Positions 20,877-29,174 of a DNA stretch of 57,212 nucleotides are shown here, piece by piece. Made by a program: the position numbers and the translations under genes. Source of the stretch: Candidatus Kaiserbacteria bacterium RIFCSPHIGHO2_01_FULL_53_31. Its GTDB lineage: Bacteria; Patescibacteriota; Minisyncoccia; Phycocordibacterales; Phycocordibacteraceae. Under the pieces are notes generated by a model that was given only the letters and a program-made list of their open reading frames with translations, was not told the DNA's origin and made no database searches. Within the stretch, counting starts at the first letter, position 1, and each line of letters opens with the position of its first letter. The DNA is taken from NCBI GenBank assembly GCA_001781095.1, contig MFKU01000016.1, forward strand, positions 1-57,212. The letters run 5' to 3'.

Positions 20877-22064
20877 CTAGGTAAACTTTATTTTACGTGC
20901 GGCAAAAATACACATCCTAAGAAACAACCAACCATTTGAGAAGCGCTTCATCTTGGTGTCGCCGTACGTCCGCGCATAATACCGAATCGGCAGATCAATG
21001 ATCTTGAGGTTCTGCTTTGCTGCGCCGAAGAGAAGATCAAAGTCGCCAAATCGGTCAAAGTCGCCGAAATAGTCCCGGTGCGCGGCGATGCGTTCATAGT
21101 CGGTCTTGAGAAGCACCTTGGTTCCGCAGAGCGTGTCCTTGATCGACTGGTCGAGTAGCCAGGAGATGAGGGTAGCGAAGAACTTGTTGCCGAGCGTGTT
21201 GAGAAATCGCATCGCATCCCTCTCCATCGGGTACACAAGCCGCGAGCCGTTGATGAAGTCCCCTTTACCATCCTCCGCGACCCTATGGAAGCGCGGAAGA
21301 TCTTCCGGAGCGACCGTCATATCGGCATCCAGTATCATCAGAAGATCGTTCCGTGCGGCCGCGAATCCTTTACGAACGGCGTCCGCTTTACCCGTCGCGC
21401 TGTAACGAATGGCTACCACTTCCTTCTTGCCGCGATAGAGCGCGGCCACACGCTGTACCTCTTCCCAGGTACCGTCGGTGGAATTATTTTCGACAAAGAT
21501 GATCTCTTGTTTTTTACCGAAGTCGGGCGTACGCCGAACGATCTCCTCAATATTCCCTCTTTCATTGCGGGCCGGCACGATGATTGAGACACTCAATTCT
21601 TTGGCTTGTTTGGGGATGGGGCGAGCGATGAGATATTGCGTTACGCAGAGCCGATTTATCAGGGGAAGCCGGCCGAGAGTGTTCAACATGCCGCTCACAA
21701 ATGGGACATAAATCGGGCAAAGCATTCTTCGGCCGCTGCGCACAACCTCGAAATCCGCCAGGTATAAAAGATTCTTTACATCGTTCGGCGAAAGCCAATT
21801 CTGTGTACCTGGGGAGGCCTTGATGCGCAACCGCTGTAACAGAACAAACAACGGCTCCCAGAGATAATTGTGAAATACCACTATCAGCCTCCCATGCTCG
21901 CCGACTCGCTGTCGCGCCTCCCTGAAAGACTTCTCAACGTCAGGCATAGAGCCTGTCTCATTGACCATAACGGCGTAATCCGATGCGTCGGACGGAACGA
22001 CGAAAGACAACAGCTTCTCTATATCGGCATAGTAATATTGGTATCGTTTTCGAAAATCCGTCAT
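20877..22064 (-). CDS. Degenerate methyltransferase domain fused to GT2 glycosyltransferase
   Basis: 395 residues from ATG 22064 (an in-frame start at 22172 would run into the neighbouring gene). Residues about 165-395 are a GT2 family domain (IIVPARNERGNIEEIV, ENNSTDGTW, nucleotide-binding LDADMT, DTLCGTKV). Residues 1-150 look like the back half of a SAM methyltransferase (HGRLIVVFHNYLWEPLF, LADFEVVRSGRRM) but the SAM-binding glycine motif is missing. Similar fusions are often polyprenyl-phosphate sugar transferases, an inference here. Confidence 0.8.
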   Translation of the reverse strand: MTDFRKRYQYYYADIEKLLSFVVPSDASDYAVMVNETGSMPDVEKSFREARQRVGEHGRLIVVFHNYLWEPLFVLLQRLRIKASPGTQNWLSPNDVKNLLYLADFEVVRSGRRMLCPIYVPFVSGMLNTLGRLPLINRLCVTQYLIARPIPKQAKELSVSIIVPARNERGNIEEIVRRTPDFGKKQEIIFVENNSTDGTWEEVQRVAALYRGKKEVVAIRYSATGKADAVRKGFAAARNDLLMILDADMTVAPEDLPRFHRVAEDGKGDFINGSRLVYPMERDAMRFLNTLGNKFFATLISWLLDQSIKDTLCGTKVLLKTDYERIAAHRDYFGDFDRFGDFDLLFGAAKQNLKIIDLPIRYYARTYGDTKMKRFSNGWLFLRMCIFAARKIKFT

Positions 22065-22108
22065 ATCAGTGTTCCTTTTGAAAATAGTAAATCCATATGT
22101 TGTAATAA

Positions 22109-22822
22109 TCAATTGCCGACATTCGTTTTTGTTCCACCTGTCTCGACTGTTGCTTTGATCCCCAATGCCCAACTGTCAAGGGCATTGTCAATCGTATATT
22201 CAGGATGCTTTGCTCGCCAACGCGATATGTCGGTCCACCGAAGTCCGTGGAATCCGAACTGGTTCTCCCATGTGACGCCATATTTCTCGCTTCCTTCCAT
22301 GCTGAAGCGCGCCGCAACCGACTCTGGAGCAAATCGTACGCCTTTGCTTTCGAGAAAAGGCCGTGCCGTTAGAGAGATGTATTTGTCTTCGGGGTGCAGT
22401 GTCCCTCCTAGCGTTCGATAATTATCGTGGATGAGTTTTATTAATTTCTTGCTGCGCAGACAGAAGCCGCCATTCCCCACGTCCGCGCCAGGCACATGTG
22501 CCCAGGGCGCTCCAATATAATCATACTTCAGGAATGCATCTGTCCACGCAGCTGGATTTAATATGAATCCGTCGTGCTGAATGATGAGTGCAAAATTTGT
22601 ATCAATGTAGCGATTCAGTTTCTTGATCATGAATTCTGAGTATTGCGCAGTTGATGACACCTTAGGGATTGTGATGATGTCTGGATGCGTACTTCTAATC
22701 GATGTAAGCAATTTCACTGCTCCAAAGATAAAATCCTTTTGACAAATTTCGGCAGCTAGCAATAACCGATCGATGTTTACACAATCAAGACCAAACAAGG
22801 TTACCTGAGGCAATGCTTTCAT
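22109..22822 (-). CDS. DUF5672-family putative glycosyltransferase
   Basis: 237 residues. Features of DUF5672: IIQHDGFILNP, YDYIGAPW, VGNGGFCLRSKKL and WENQFGFHG near 195. The family is thought to be glycosyltransferase-like (the QHDG and GNGG parts resemble nucleotide-sugar binding and the catalytic loop), with no known acceptor. Overlaps the next gene upstream by 4 nt. Confidence 0.75.
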   Translation of the reverse strand: MKALPQVTLFGLDCVNIDRLLLAAEICQKDFIFGAVKLLTSIRSTHPDIITIPKVSSTAQYSEFMIKKLNRYIDTNFALIIQHDGFILNPAAWTDAFLKYDYIGAPWAHVPGADVGNGGFCLRSKKLIKLIHDNYRTLGGTLHPEDKYISLTARPFLESKGVRFAPESVAARFSMEGSEKYGVTWENQFGFHGLRWTDISRWRAKHPEYTIDNALDSWALGIKATVETGGTKTNVGN

Positions 22823-23436
22823 ACTTGTTCTAGGTTATGCAACACTGCCGCAGGTTCTGCGTCTCGCGCGCCCCGCGTGCAGTAAACTACGTGCGCGTGG
22901 CGCGACAAGAGAGATTCTACGGTACGTGCATTTGTCTTTACGGTTTGCATCCACGTGCGCAGTTTCTTTTCACCGCCCTGTACCCGCGGACTGTTGAAAC
23001 GGTTATGTGCAGCCGCAAAGCGTCCGAATTCTCCGCCACGCACGCATACGACTACCGGTGAGAGCGGTGTCACCATAAGGAGGAACTTGATGTGCCGCTC
23101 ACTAAGCGGCACATCAAAGACGGTCAGTATGCGCTGCAGTACGCCCTCATCAATGAACGCTATGCGAGACTGGCTGCTCTCGGCTACAGCTCGTGCGGCC
23201 ATGCCTCGGAGCAGCAGACCTAGTTTATAGCGGAACAGACCGTTCGCGTGGACACCAAGCTCGGCCATCCAGACAAGGAAACAAAGTGGGTGACGAAGCG
23301 CGAAGCGCGAAGCGCCGCGAGTAATCTCGTGGCGCGACAGTGCACGAGCTTCGCACGCATCCGGCATGCGTATAATCAATTGCCACATGAGATGCGTTTT
23401 CCCTCCGCCCGGGATGCCGAAGAATTCAATGATCAT
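22819..23436 (-). CDS. P-loop NTPase/kinase-like protein
   Basis: 205 residues from ATG 23436, which overlaps the upstream stop by 4 nt (ATGA); longer readings upstream are rejected. P-loop GIPGGGKT occurs at residues 6-13 and a possible Walker B is FIDEG. The fold suggests a small-molecule or adenylate-type kinase; the LMVTPLSPVVVCVR strand is usual for the P-loop core. Substrate unknown; operon context points to glycan or lipid-carrier phosphorylation. Confidence 0.7.
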   Translation of the reverse strand: MIIEFFGIPGGGKTHLMWQLIIRMPDACEARALSRHEITRGASRFALRHPLCFLVWMAELGVHANGLFRYKLGLLLRGMAARAVAESSQSRIAFIDEGVLQRILTVFDVPLSERHIKFLLMVTPLSPVVVCVRGGEFGRFAAAHNRFNSPRVQGGEKKLRTWMQTVKTNARTVESLLSRHAHVVYCTRGARDAEPAAVLHNLEQV

Positions 23437-24197
23437 ATCTTTTGCGCGACAATCAAAAAACTCTCCGAAATATATTTGAGCAAGGAAAGTGGCACGAGCG
23501 AGCGAGGCAAACGCAACGATACTCGCTGGAGAACGTCCCATATAAAACGCATCGGCGCGTAGCGTATCCTCTTGCCAATGATGGCAGGATATATGTGTGT
23601 GACCGCGAAGCCACACTCATGAAGAAGCGTTGTAAGTGTCGCAACCGGTATCTGACCGCCATGAAGCGCTTTACCGTCAAAATACCCCTTCCAATCAAAC
23701 TGTGGATTCTTCGTTGAGAGAATGAGCGTGCCGCCTTGCCTCAGGGCTCGAGACATTCGCGCCAGCACCGCCGATGTATCTTGCATGTATTCAAGATTCC
23801 GAATCGAGACTACCAAATCGTACGCAGCCGGTTCTGGCTCCCACTCGAGGAAATCTGTATGCATATAGCGGATATTCTGGAATCGTGCGAGTTTAGACTG
23901 CGCCTCTCTCAACATTTCTCCTGAGATATCGAGGAAATCAACTTGCGCAGCCCGCGCCGCGAAAAAAGGCGTCCATGCCCCGCCGCCGCCGCCGACTTCA
24001 AGCGCCCGACCCATCTTCACCGGTACTGTTGCAAGCGCCCGTAGAAGCGCTCGGCGACTCTGGCGGTAGTGGAAGCGGGACACGACATTTTCATTCCAAC
24101 GGAATTCTGAATAACCTTGGGGCAGTTTCTCGAGCAGTGTGTCGTATGTGTCTCGCACGAATACTGAATCCGGTGGTTTACGTTTATCACTGTTCAT
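23433..24197 (-). CDS. SAM-dependent methyltransferase
   Basis: About 254 residues from ATG 24197 (an upstream in-frame start at 24236 would overlap the previous gene by 50 nt). Motif I is ALEVGGGGGAW, then VDFLDISGEML, DLVVSIRNLEYM and a late GGTLILSTKN. Class I fold, target unknown, probably a sugar or lipid-linked glycan. Confidence 0.8.
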   Translation of the reverse strand: MNSDKRKPPDSVFVRDTYDTLLEKLPQGYSEFRWNENVVSRFHYRQSRRALLRALATVPVKMGRALEVGGGGGAWTPFFAARAAQVDFLDISGEMLREAQSKLARFQNIRYMHTDFLEWEPEPAAYDLVVSIRNLEYMQDTSAVLARMSRALRQGGTLILSTKNPQFDWKGYFDGKALHGGQIPVATLTTLLHECGFAVTHIYPAIIGKRIRYAPMRFIWDVLQRVSLRLPRSLVPLSLLKYISESFLIVAQKI

Positions 24198-24819
24198 AAT
24201 TTTGGAGTGAGAGCAGACGCTTTCGGGCATACGCAAACGACGGATCCGGTCTCGCCGCTATATATATGTGGGGCGCAATTGCCGTTATAAGCGAATCAAT
24301 ACTCCGATTGGCAAAATGGAACGAACGCGCATCGGCCACTATCCATCCGGCTGCACGCGCTGTTTCGATAAGTGTCCTGCGAGTGAAGAAGTTTATATGC
24401 GATGCCGCAAATGCTCCGCGGAATTTCTTGAGGCGCTGTAAGAAAGGCGGCGGCAACACGGGCACGCCGAGAATGAGCACACCTCCCGGATTGAGGAACT
24501 CGCGCATATGCGTAAGAAACAGATGCGGCGAATGTAGATGTTCGAGGAGATTGTTCGCCCAAATCGCATCAAATTTCTCTGGCAACGTAAACGCAGGATC
24601 TTCAATGTTACCTTGAATAACGTTGAGCCCTTTCTGCCGAGCCAGCGTAACGTGCTCGGGGATAATCGTGACGCCCATGCTCCCCTTCCCAAACCGCTCC
24701 AGGTAGTGGCCCTCAGAGCTGCCGATATCGAGCACCGCTTTTTTATCGAGCGCAAAATGGCTCCGCACATGAGAAAACGTGCGCTCATGCATGTGCGACT
24801 TCCGAGCAGGTGCTACCAT
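24187..24819 (-). CDS. SAM-dependent methyltransferase (first gene of glycan operon)
   Basis: 210 residues from ATG 24819. Motif I VLDIGSSEGHY, DAIWANNLLEHLHSP and GGVLILGVPV. The sequence after it (NFFTRRTLIETARAAGW) is typical of glycan-cluster methyltransferases. It is transcribed from a -10 region that overlaps that of the divergent flippase gene. Confidence 0.8.
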   Translation of the reverse strand: MVAPARKSHMHERTFSHVRSHFALDKKAVLDIGSSEGHYLERFGKGSMGVTIIPEHVTLARQKGLNVIQGNIEDPAFTLPEKFDAIWANNLLEHLHSPHLFLTHMREFLNPGGVLILGVPVLPPPFLQRLKKFRGAFAASHINFFTRRTLIETARAAGWIVADARSFHFANRSIDSLITAIAPHIYIAARPDPSFAYARKRLLSLQNYEQ

Positions 24820-24837
24820 TGTATATCGATATGTATA
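24811..24837. promoter_or_regulatory. Interlocked divergent promoters
   Basis: Plus strand: TGCTACCAT at 24811-24819, 11 nt before ATG 24831. Minus strand: TGTTATACA, hexamer at 24832-24837, 12 nt before ATG 24819. The two ATGs are 11 bp apart, so each promoter lies inside the other gene's coding start. Inferred from sequence only. Confidence 0.45.
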
Positions 24838-26081
24838 ACACACTTAAGAATAAGGGGGTTGCCTTCCTGCGTTGGAGCGAGCACTACACGAAGACCGATA
24901 TGCTCTACCTCACGGAAGGCGGTTTCTGGCTCACACTGTCTCAAGTGATCGGCATTCTGACCTCGCTTGCGACATCGGTCGCGTTCGCAAATTGGCTGCC
25001 GGAACAAACGTATGGCGTGTACCGCTATGTTCTCTCGGTCATGCCGATTCTTATCATTCCAACGTTGACCGGCATTGATACGGCGCTCACGCGCGCGGTC
25101 GCCCAGGGCAAAGAGAGCACGGCGTACGCGGCGTTGTCGCTCAAAATGCGTTGGGGCATGTGGGGCTTGGTCGGTTCGCTCGTGCTTGCGGCCTACTATT
25201 ACGTGCAGGGTGATGTGCGTTTGATGTTCCTCTTCTTGATCGCGGCTGCCTTCGTACCGCTCATGGAGCCATTCAATCTGTTCGTAGCATTCCTCGCCGG
25301 ACGAAAAGACTTCCCTCGACGGACACTATATGGCGCCTTCACTCGTGTCGTGCCGACAATCGTACTTGTGGCAATCGTGTTCTATACGAGCAATATCTTT
25401 ATCCTTGTCGCTGGTTATTTCATCTCGTATGCGCTCACGCGCTTTGTAGCGCTCCGCATGGTTCTACGCGAAGTGCCACGCGAGGGTGCAGTCGATCATG
25501 CAGCGCTCGGGTTCGGGAAGCACTTGAGCTTGATGGGCATTGTGAGCACAATCGCCACATCGCTCGATTCGATACTTATCTTCCACTACGGCGGCGCAGC
25601 AATCCTTGCCGGATATTATTTGGCAACGATTCCCTATAGTCAGGCATTGAATGCCTTCTCAAATCTCACGACGCTGGCATTGCCGAAGTTCTCTCTCCAA
25701 AGCGCAGAAAATATGCGGCAATCGTTGCCGACCAAGATGGCTAGGATGTATTACGTTATCCTCCCTTCCGTACTACTTTATCTCATCGCCGCGCCGCTCT
25801 TATTTTCAATTCTGTATCCGAAATATGTGTCGTATGTTTTCATCTCGGACCTGTTTATGGTGCAGTTGCTACTCCTACCCACGGGATTATTCTCGACCGC
25901 GTTAACTGCACTGGGCGAAAAAAAGAAACTGTACATCATTTCCGTAACCTATGCTATCACTCGTATCCTCCTACTCCTTATTCTCACGCCGTTGTACGGG
26001 CTCATGGGCACTGTGGCGGCCATTGTTATTTCGGGAATCATGATCGGTTTTCTTAAGACCTATCTCTTCTACCGGCTTTGA
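24831..26081 (+). CDS. Polysaccharide flippase (Wzx/MATE-like)
   Basis: 416 residues from ATG 24831 (a GTG at 24810 is possible but lies in the promoter). About 12 hydrophobic segments; the N-terminal YLTEGGFWLTLSQVIGIL and VAFANWLPEQTYGVYRYVLS are typical of the polysaccharide biosynthesis transporter family, where the short amphipathic start precedes helix 1. It would move lipid-linked repeat units across the membrane. It diverges from the operon that ends in the ligase-like gene. Confidence 0.9.
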   Translation: MYNTLKNKGVAFLRWSEHYTKTDMLYLTEGGFWLTLSQVIGILTSLATSVAFANWLPEQTYGVYRYVLSVMPILIIPTLTGIDTALTRAVAQGKESTAYAALSLKMRWGMWGLVGSLVLAAYYYVQGDVRLMFLFLIAAAFVPLMEPFNLFVAFLAGRKDFPRRTLYGAFTRVVPTIVLVAIVFYTSNIFILVAGYFISYALTRFVALRMVLREVPREGAVDHAALGFGKHLSLMGIVSTIATSLDSILIFHYGGAAILAGYYLATIPYSQALNAFSNLTTLALPKFSLQSAENMRQSLPTKMARMYYVILPSVLLYLIAAPLLFSILYPKYVSYVFISDLFMVQLLLLPTGLFSTALTALGEKKKLYIISVTYAITRILLLLILTPLYGLMGTVAAIVISGIMIGFLKTYLFYRL

Positions 26082-26105
26082 TACGCATAGCTCTGACGCG
26101 AGCAG

Positions 26106-26133
26106 TTGACATTTTGGATTGATGGTGTAGATT
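26106..26133 (+). promoter_or_regulatory. Promoter of the GT-B gene
   Basis: TTGACA at 26106-26111, 16-nt spacer, TAGATT at 26128-26133. The leader of about 55 nt has a small hairpin (CCAGTC/GACTGG, 26156-26172). Confidence 0.6.
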
Positions 26134-26182
26134 TCATTCAGAAAATAGCACACAACCAGTCTCCTTGACTGGCCAAAAAAGA

Positions 26183-26189
26183 AGGAGGT
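26183..26189 (+). promoter_or_regulatory. Strong Shine-Dalgarno site deciding a GTG start
   Basis: AGGAGGT lies 5-6 nt before GTG 26195. This places the start ten codons inside the longest reading, which begins at 26165. Confidence 0.75.
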
Positions 26190-26194
26190 GCGCA

Positions 26195-27226
26195 GTGAAC
26201 ATTATGTTTGTGGCGATGGACGCAGGTCCATCGCAGGCACTCGGGATTATTCAGAGGGAAGTGCTCCGCCGCGGGCATCCAATCGCGACCGAGCTCGGGA
26301 TGGGGACGCCGTTCCACGACGGAACGGTGGAGCTGGTGGAGAAAGATGCGGCAAGCTGTATCGGCGGGAAGATCCTTATCGGACTTTCCTCGAGCAAGGA
26401 GCGGTCCCGGGAAGAACTCGCGGCCGCCGAGACGGCGAGAAGCATGGGAATCCCCTACGGGTTCATGTGTTGCAATTACGGCGAATTTCGCCGTCCGTGG
26501 TTCCGTGATGTGATTCGTGATTCTAGCTTCCTCTTCACCGTGTGTGAATCGGATGCTCAAGCCGCGAAGGAGTTCGCCCCCAAAGCGACCATCGTCGGGT
26601 CTGGAAACCCGGTGTGGGCATCTTTCTTTGAATGGCCGATGAGCCGCGACGAGGTACGTTCTCGTCTCGGTATTGCGCCAGACGAGAAGCTGATTCTCTG
26701 CTCCGGGACGAAAGTCGTGGATATCAATCTGGCGCAATGGGAATCCGTTGCGCACGCTGCGAAACGTCTCCGTAACCTGAAGCTCCGGGTCCTGCTCTCT
26801 CGACATCCGGGCGAACAGAACCCGCCGAATGATCGGTATAGCGAGTTCGTGCTCAATCCAGCCATTCAGTTCTTGTCCGGGCTGAACACGTCTCAAGCTC
26901 TGTGCGGCGCCGACGTCCTTATTTCCGGGCATTCCCTGACTGGCATCGAGTCTGCATGCAAGCGCATCCCCATGATCGACTTCGTGTCGGATGCGGAAGA
27001 AGTAGAATGGCGACGGCTGAGCGGGAGTAATGACTGGCCGCCAGCCGAACAAGGAGCGTCCATCCTCGCAAGAGACGCTTCCTACCTTGCTGCCACAATG
27101 CGAGAGCTGCTCAACACTGAGTCGCCGATGGCGATAATCATGAGGGCAGCGCAAGAACAGTCCTTTTCGCTCGAAGCGGTCCAAGGTGCGACGAAGAAAA
27201 TCGTCGACACCCTGCTCGACACGTGA
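26195..27226 (+). CDS. GT-B-fold glycosyltransferase-like protein
   Basis: 343 residues from GTG 26195 (strong Shine-Dalgarno). Two Rossmann halves are visible: N-terminal NIMFVAMDAGPSQALGII and, after VGSGNPVW near 142-150, a C-terminal half beginning LILCSGTK and ending in SGHSLTGIESACKRIPMIDF, where the GxE pattern fits the nucleotide-sugar site of GT-B enzymes. The fold is shared with UDP-GlcNAc 2-epimerases and CDP-glycerol transferases, so the reaction is not certain. It stands alone with its own promoter and terminator. Confidence 0.65.
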   Translation: MNIMFVAMDAGPSQALGIIQREVLRRGHPIATELGMGTPFHDGTVELVEKDAASCIGGKILIGLSSSKERSREELAAAETARSMGIPYGFMCCNYGEFRRPWFRDVIRDSSFLFTVCESDAQAAKEFAPKATIVGSGNPVWASFFEWPMSRDEVRSRLGIAPDEKLILCSGTKVVDINLAQWESVAHAAKRLRNLKLRVLLSRHPGEQNPPNDRYSEFVLNPAIQFLSGLNTSQALCGADVLISGHSLTGIESACKRIPMIDFVSDAEEVEWRRLSGSNDWPPAEQGASILARDASYLAATMRELLNTESPMAIIMRAAQEQSFSLEAVQGATKKIVDTLLDT

Positions 27227-27259
27227 CCACACCACTTTCCGCTCGTTGTGCTTGCTCCG

Positions 27260-27290
27260 GCGCCCTCGATCCACGAGGGCGCTTGTTTTA
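27260..27290 (+). terminator. Intrinsic terminator of the GT-B gene
   Basis: Nine-bp stem GCGCCCTCG/CGAGGGCGC (27260-27268 with 27274-27282), loop ATCCA, followed by TTGTTTT. Confidence 0.9.
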
Positions 27291-27296
27291 TACAGA

Positions 27297-27324
27297 TAGA
27301 GGCCAGCACGTATGTGCCGGCCTC
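27297..27324 (-). terminator. Hairpin downstream of the PfkB gene
   Basis: AGAGGC(C)AGCAC and GTGC(C)GGCCTCT pair around GTAT with one mismatch. It lies 15 nt past the stop of the leftward kinase gene, but the T-run on that strand is weak; possible terminator or end-protection element. Confidence 0.5.
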
Positions 27325-27338
27325 TGCTCAGAACCACT

Positions 27339-28244
27339 TTAGAACGTTTCCAGTGTTTGCTCCACCTCCTCCCGGTATGGAGCGCCGAGTCGCCCACCGA
27401 ATGTACGACATTTGAGCGATGCCGCCACACAGGCGAAATGTGCTGCATGCCTTATTGGCTGTCCTTCGACGAGAGCAAGAATGAATGCTCCGTGGAACAC
27501 ATCTCCGGCAGCGAGTGTGTCTACGACTTGCACTTGCAGTGAAGGGACCCTGTGGATTCCGCCATCCTGCATCCATAGGAACCCTTCCCATCCGATGGTC
27601 GCACCGACGAAGCCGTTCACATCGGTAGACACAATGTGTAGTGCTTCCGCAACAAGCCCATTGCCGGTGTAGGCGAGCAACGCTTGTTTTGAGAACACGA
27701 CGTGACTGGCGAGCGGAACGAGCTTCTCGAGGTCTTCGTTCGGCGCAGTGTCGGCATCAAGCATACCGATGACGCCTGCTTCTTTTGCCGCTTGCAGTAC
27801 TGCCCCCGCCCCCTCTGGCCAGCGAACATCGACCAGACAGCCGTCGTAATAACCCTTCCTTATCTGGTCGAACGGGAGCCAGCTTGGATCAGCGGGCATG
27901 TGCGGGTCTTTGTACGTGTACAGTACCCGTTCACAATCTGGCGTCACGACAATCGCTGACACTTGCGTTTGATGTCCACCAACTACTCGTACCCCGTTGG
28001 CCCACACGCCCTCGCGCCGCATGTCACTGAGAAAAATCAGCCCCGCGGGATCGTTGCCAATTCGCCCGTAAAATTCCGCGGAACCGCCGAGTCGGACGAT
28101 TGCAGTCGCGGCAGATGCCGCCATGCCGGCGCCAACTTGGACAAATTCCCGGGCCAAGACCTTTGCGGAGCCCGTCGGGATCTTTTCAACCCCATATATA
28201 TTGTCCAGTGCTGCGCTTCCCAAACAAAGAATTCTTTTTTTCAT
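27339..28244 (-). CDS. PfkB/ribokinase-family sugar kinase
   Basis: 301 residues. N-terminal GSAALDNIYGVEKIP and GAGMAASAATAIVRLGG, and the C-terminal DTLAAGDVFHGAF signature with the catalytic Asp are clear. It phosphorylates a sugar or sugar phosphate; substrate not decided by sequence. Convergent with the GT-B gene and divergent from kdsB, so perhaps part of the same sugar pathway. The start is preceded by a Shine-Dalgarno-like GAAAGGG. Confidence 0.9.
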   Translation of the reverse strand: MKKRILCLGSAALDNIYGVEKIPTGSAKVLAREFVQVGAGMAASAATAIVRLGGSAEFYGRIGNDPAGLIFLSDMRREGVWANGVRVVGGHQTQVSAIVVTPDCERVLYTYKDPHMPADPSWLPFDQIRKGYYDGCLVDVRWPEGAGAVLQAAKEAGVIGMLDADTAPNEDLEKLVPLASHVVFSKQALLAYTGNGLVAEALHIVSTDVNGFVGATIGWEGFLWMQDGGIHRVPSLQVQVVDTLAAGDVFHGAFILALVEGQPIRHAAHFACVAASLKCRTFGGRLGAPYREEVEQTLETF

Positions 28245-28302
28245 ACGAGCCCTTTCTTCTCTTTTCGAATTTGTGTTTGATCGGAAGGACCTACCAGTTG
28301 TG

Positions 28303-28330
28303 AAAATAGCATAATGCGTAGATATGTCAA
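28303..28330 (-). promoter_or_regulatory. Promoter of the PfkB kinase gene
   Basis: TTGACA at 28330-28325, 16-nt spacer, TATTTT at 28308-28303, giving a leader of about 50 nt before ATG 28244. Confidence 0.55.
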
Positions 28331-28358
28331 TTGCTGCGAATGAAGCTTATTAACGTAG

Positions 28359-28387
28359 TTGTTTCTCACTTGCTTGTCCTATATTAT
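28359..28387 (+). promoter_or_regulatory. kdsB promoter, leaderless
   Basis: -35 TTGTTT at 28359-28364, 17-nt spacer, -10 TATTAT at 28382-28387, then 7 nt to ATG 28395. The transcript should start at the ATG. Confidence 0.65.
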
Positions 28388-28394
28388 TGGTCGC

Positions 28395-29174
28395 ATGACT
28401 ACCAAACAGAAGGTGCTAGGTATCATTCCCGCCCGGCTCGGGTCGACACGGATACCGGAGAAAATGCTGAAGGACATTTGCGGTAAACCGCTCATTCAAC
28501 GGACAGTGGAGCGCTCGCTAAAAGCAAAATCTCTCGATGCACTCATTGTCGCGACCGATTCAGAGCAGATTGCCGACTTTGTGCGCCCGCTCGGTGTGCC
28601 GGTCATCATGACGCCGTCTGAACTCCCGACTGGGAGCGACCGCTCCGCTGCCGCCACCAAGCTCTTTACCGACTTCACTCCTGACATCATCGCGACCATC
28701 TGGGGCGATGAGCCGCTCTACCCCGCCAACGTCATCGATGGAGTTGTTCAGCTTCTCCTCGATGACCCCGATTTGCAGGCAGGTATCGCGGCCGACAAAA
28801 TTAAAGATGAGGAAATGTGGCGGGAGCAGAGCGTCGTGAAGGTTTTGACTGACCTCAAGAATAATGTATTATCCTTCTCCAGAGCCCCCGTTCCTTATGA
28901 TTACAAAAATACCCATGCGCTTGATCTCTATCACGTCATAGGCGTGATGGTGACCCGGCGCGAGTTCTTATTCCAGTTTCTCGAGATGCAACAGACGCCA
29001 CTTGAAATACGTGAAGGCGTTGAACAAATGCGCATGCTCGAAAACGGTTTCCGCATGCGCGTTACCAAAGGTGATTACGGTAGTCTCGGCGTGAATACTC
29101 CCGCCGAGCTTGAAGAAGTGCGAGCAATGGTAGCCGCGCGAGAAGGGAGAGGAAACAATGAAAAAAATAAGTGA
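28395..29174 (+). CDS. kdsB: 3-deoxy-manno-octulosonate cytidylyltransferase
   Basis: 259 residues from ATG 28395, chosen by the leaderless promoter. CTP-binding GIIPARLGSTRIPEKML, the LPTGSDR segment, IWGDEPL and VNTPAELEEVR at the end are all as in KdsB. It makes CMP-Kdo or a related CMP-ulosonic acid. No kdsA or arabinose-5-phosphate isomerase is in the window. Its end overlaps the next gene by 17 nt. Confidence 0.9.
   Translation: MTTKQKVLGIIPARLGSTRIPEKMLKDICGKPLIQRTVERSLKAKSLDALIVATDSEQIADFVRPLGVPVIMTPSELPTGSDRSAAATKLFTDFTPDIIATIWGDEPLYPANVIDGVVQLLLDDPDLQAGIAADKIKDEEMWREQSVVKVLTDLKNNVLSFSRAPVPYDYKNTHALDLYHVIGVMVTRREFLFQFLEMQQTPLEIREGVEQMRMLENGFRMRVTKGDYGSLGVNTPAELEEVRAMVAAREGRGNNEKNK

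Noticed and set aside
26138-27448. Minus-strand 436-codon reading opposite the GT-B gene
   Set aside because: The plus-strand gene has a promoter, strong Shine-Dalgarno, a GT-B pattern and a terminator; the minus reading also overlaps the PfkB gene and has Arg/His-rich shadow composition.
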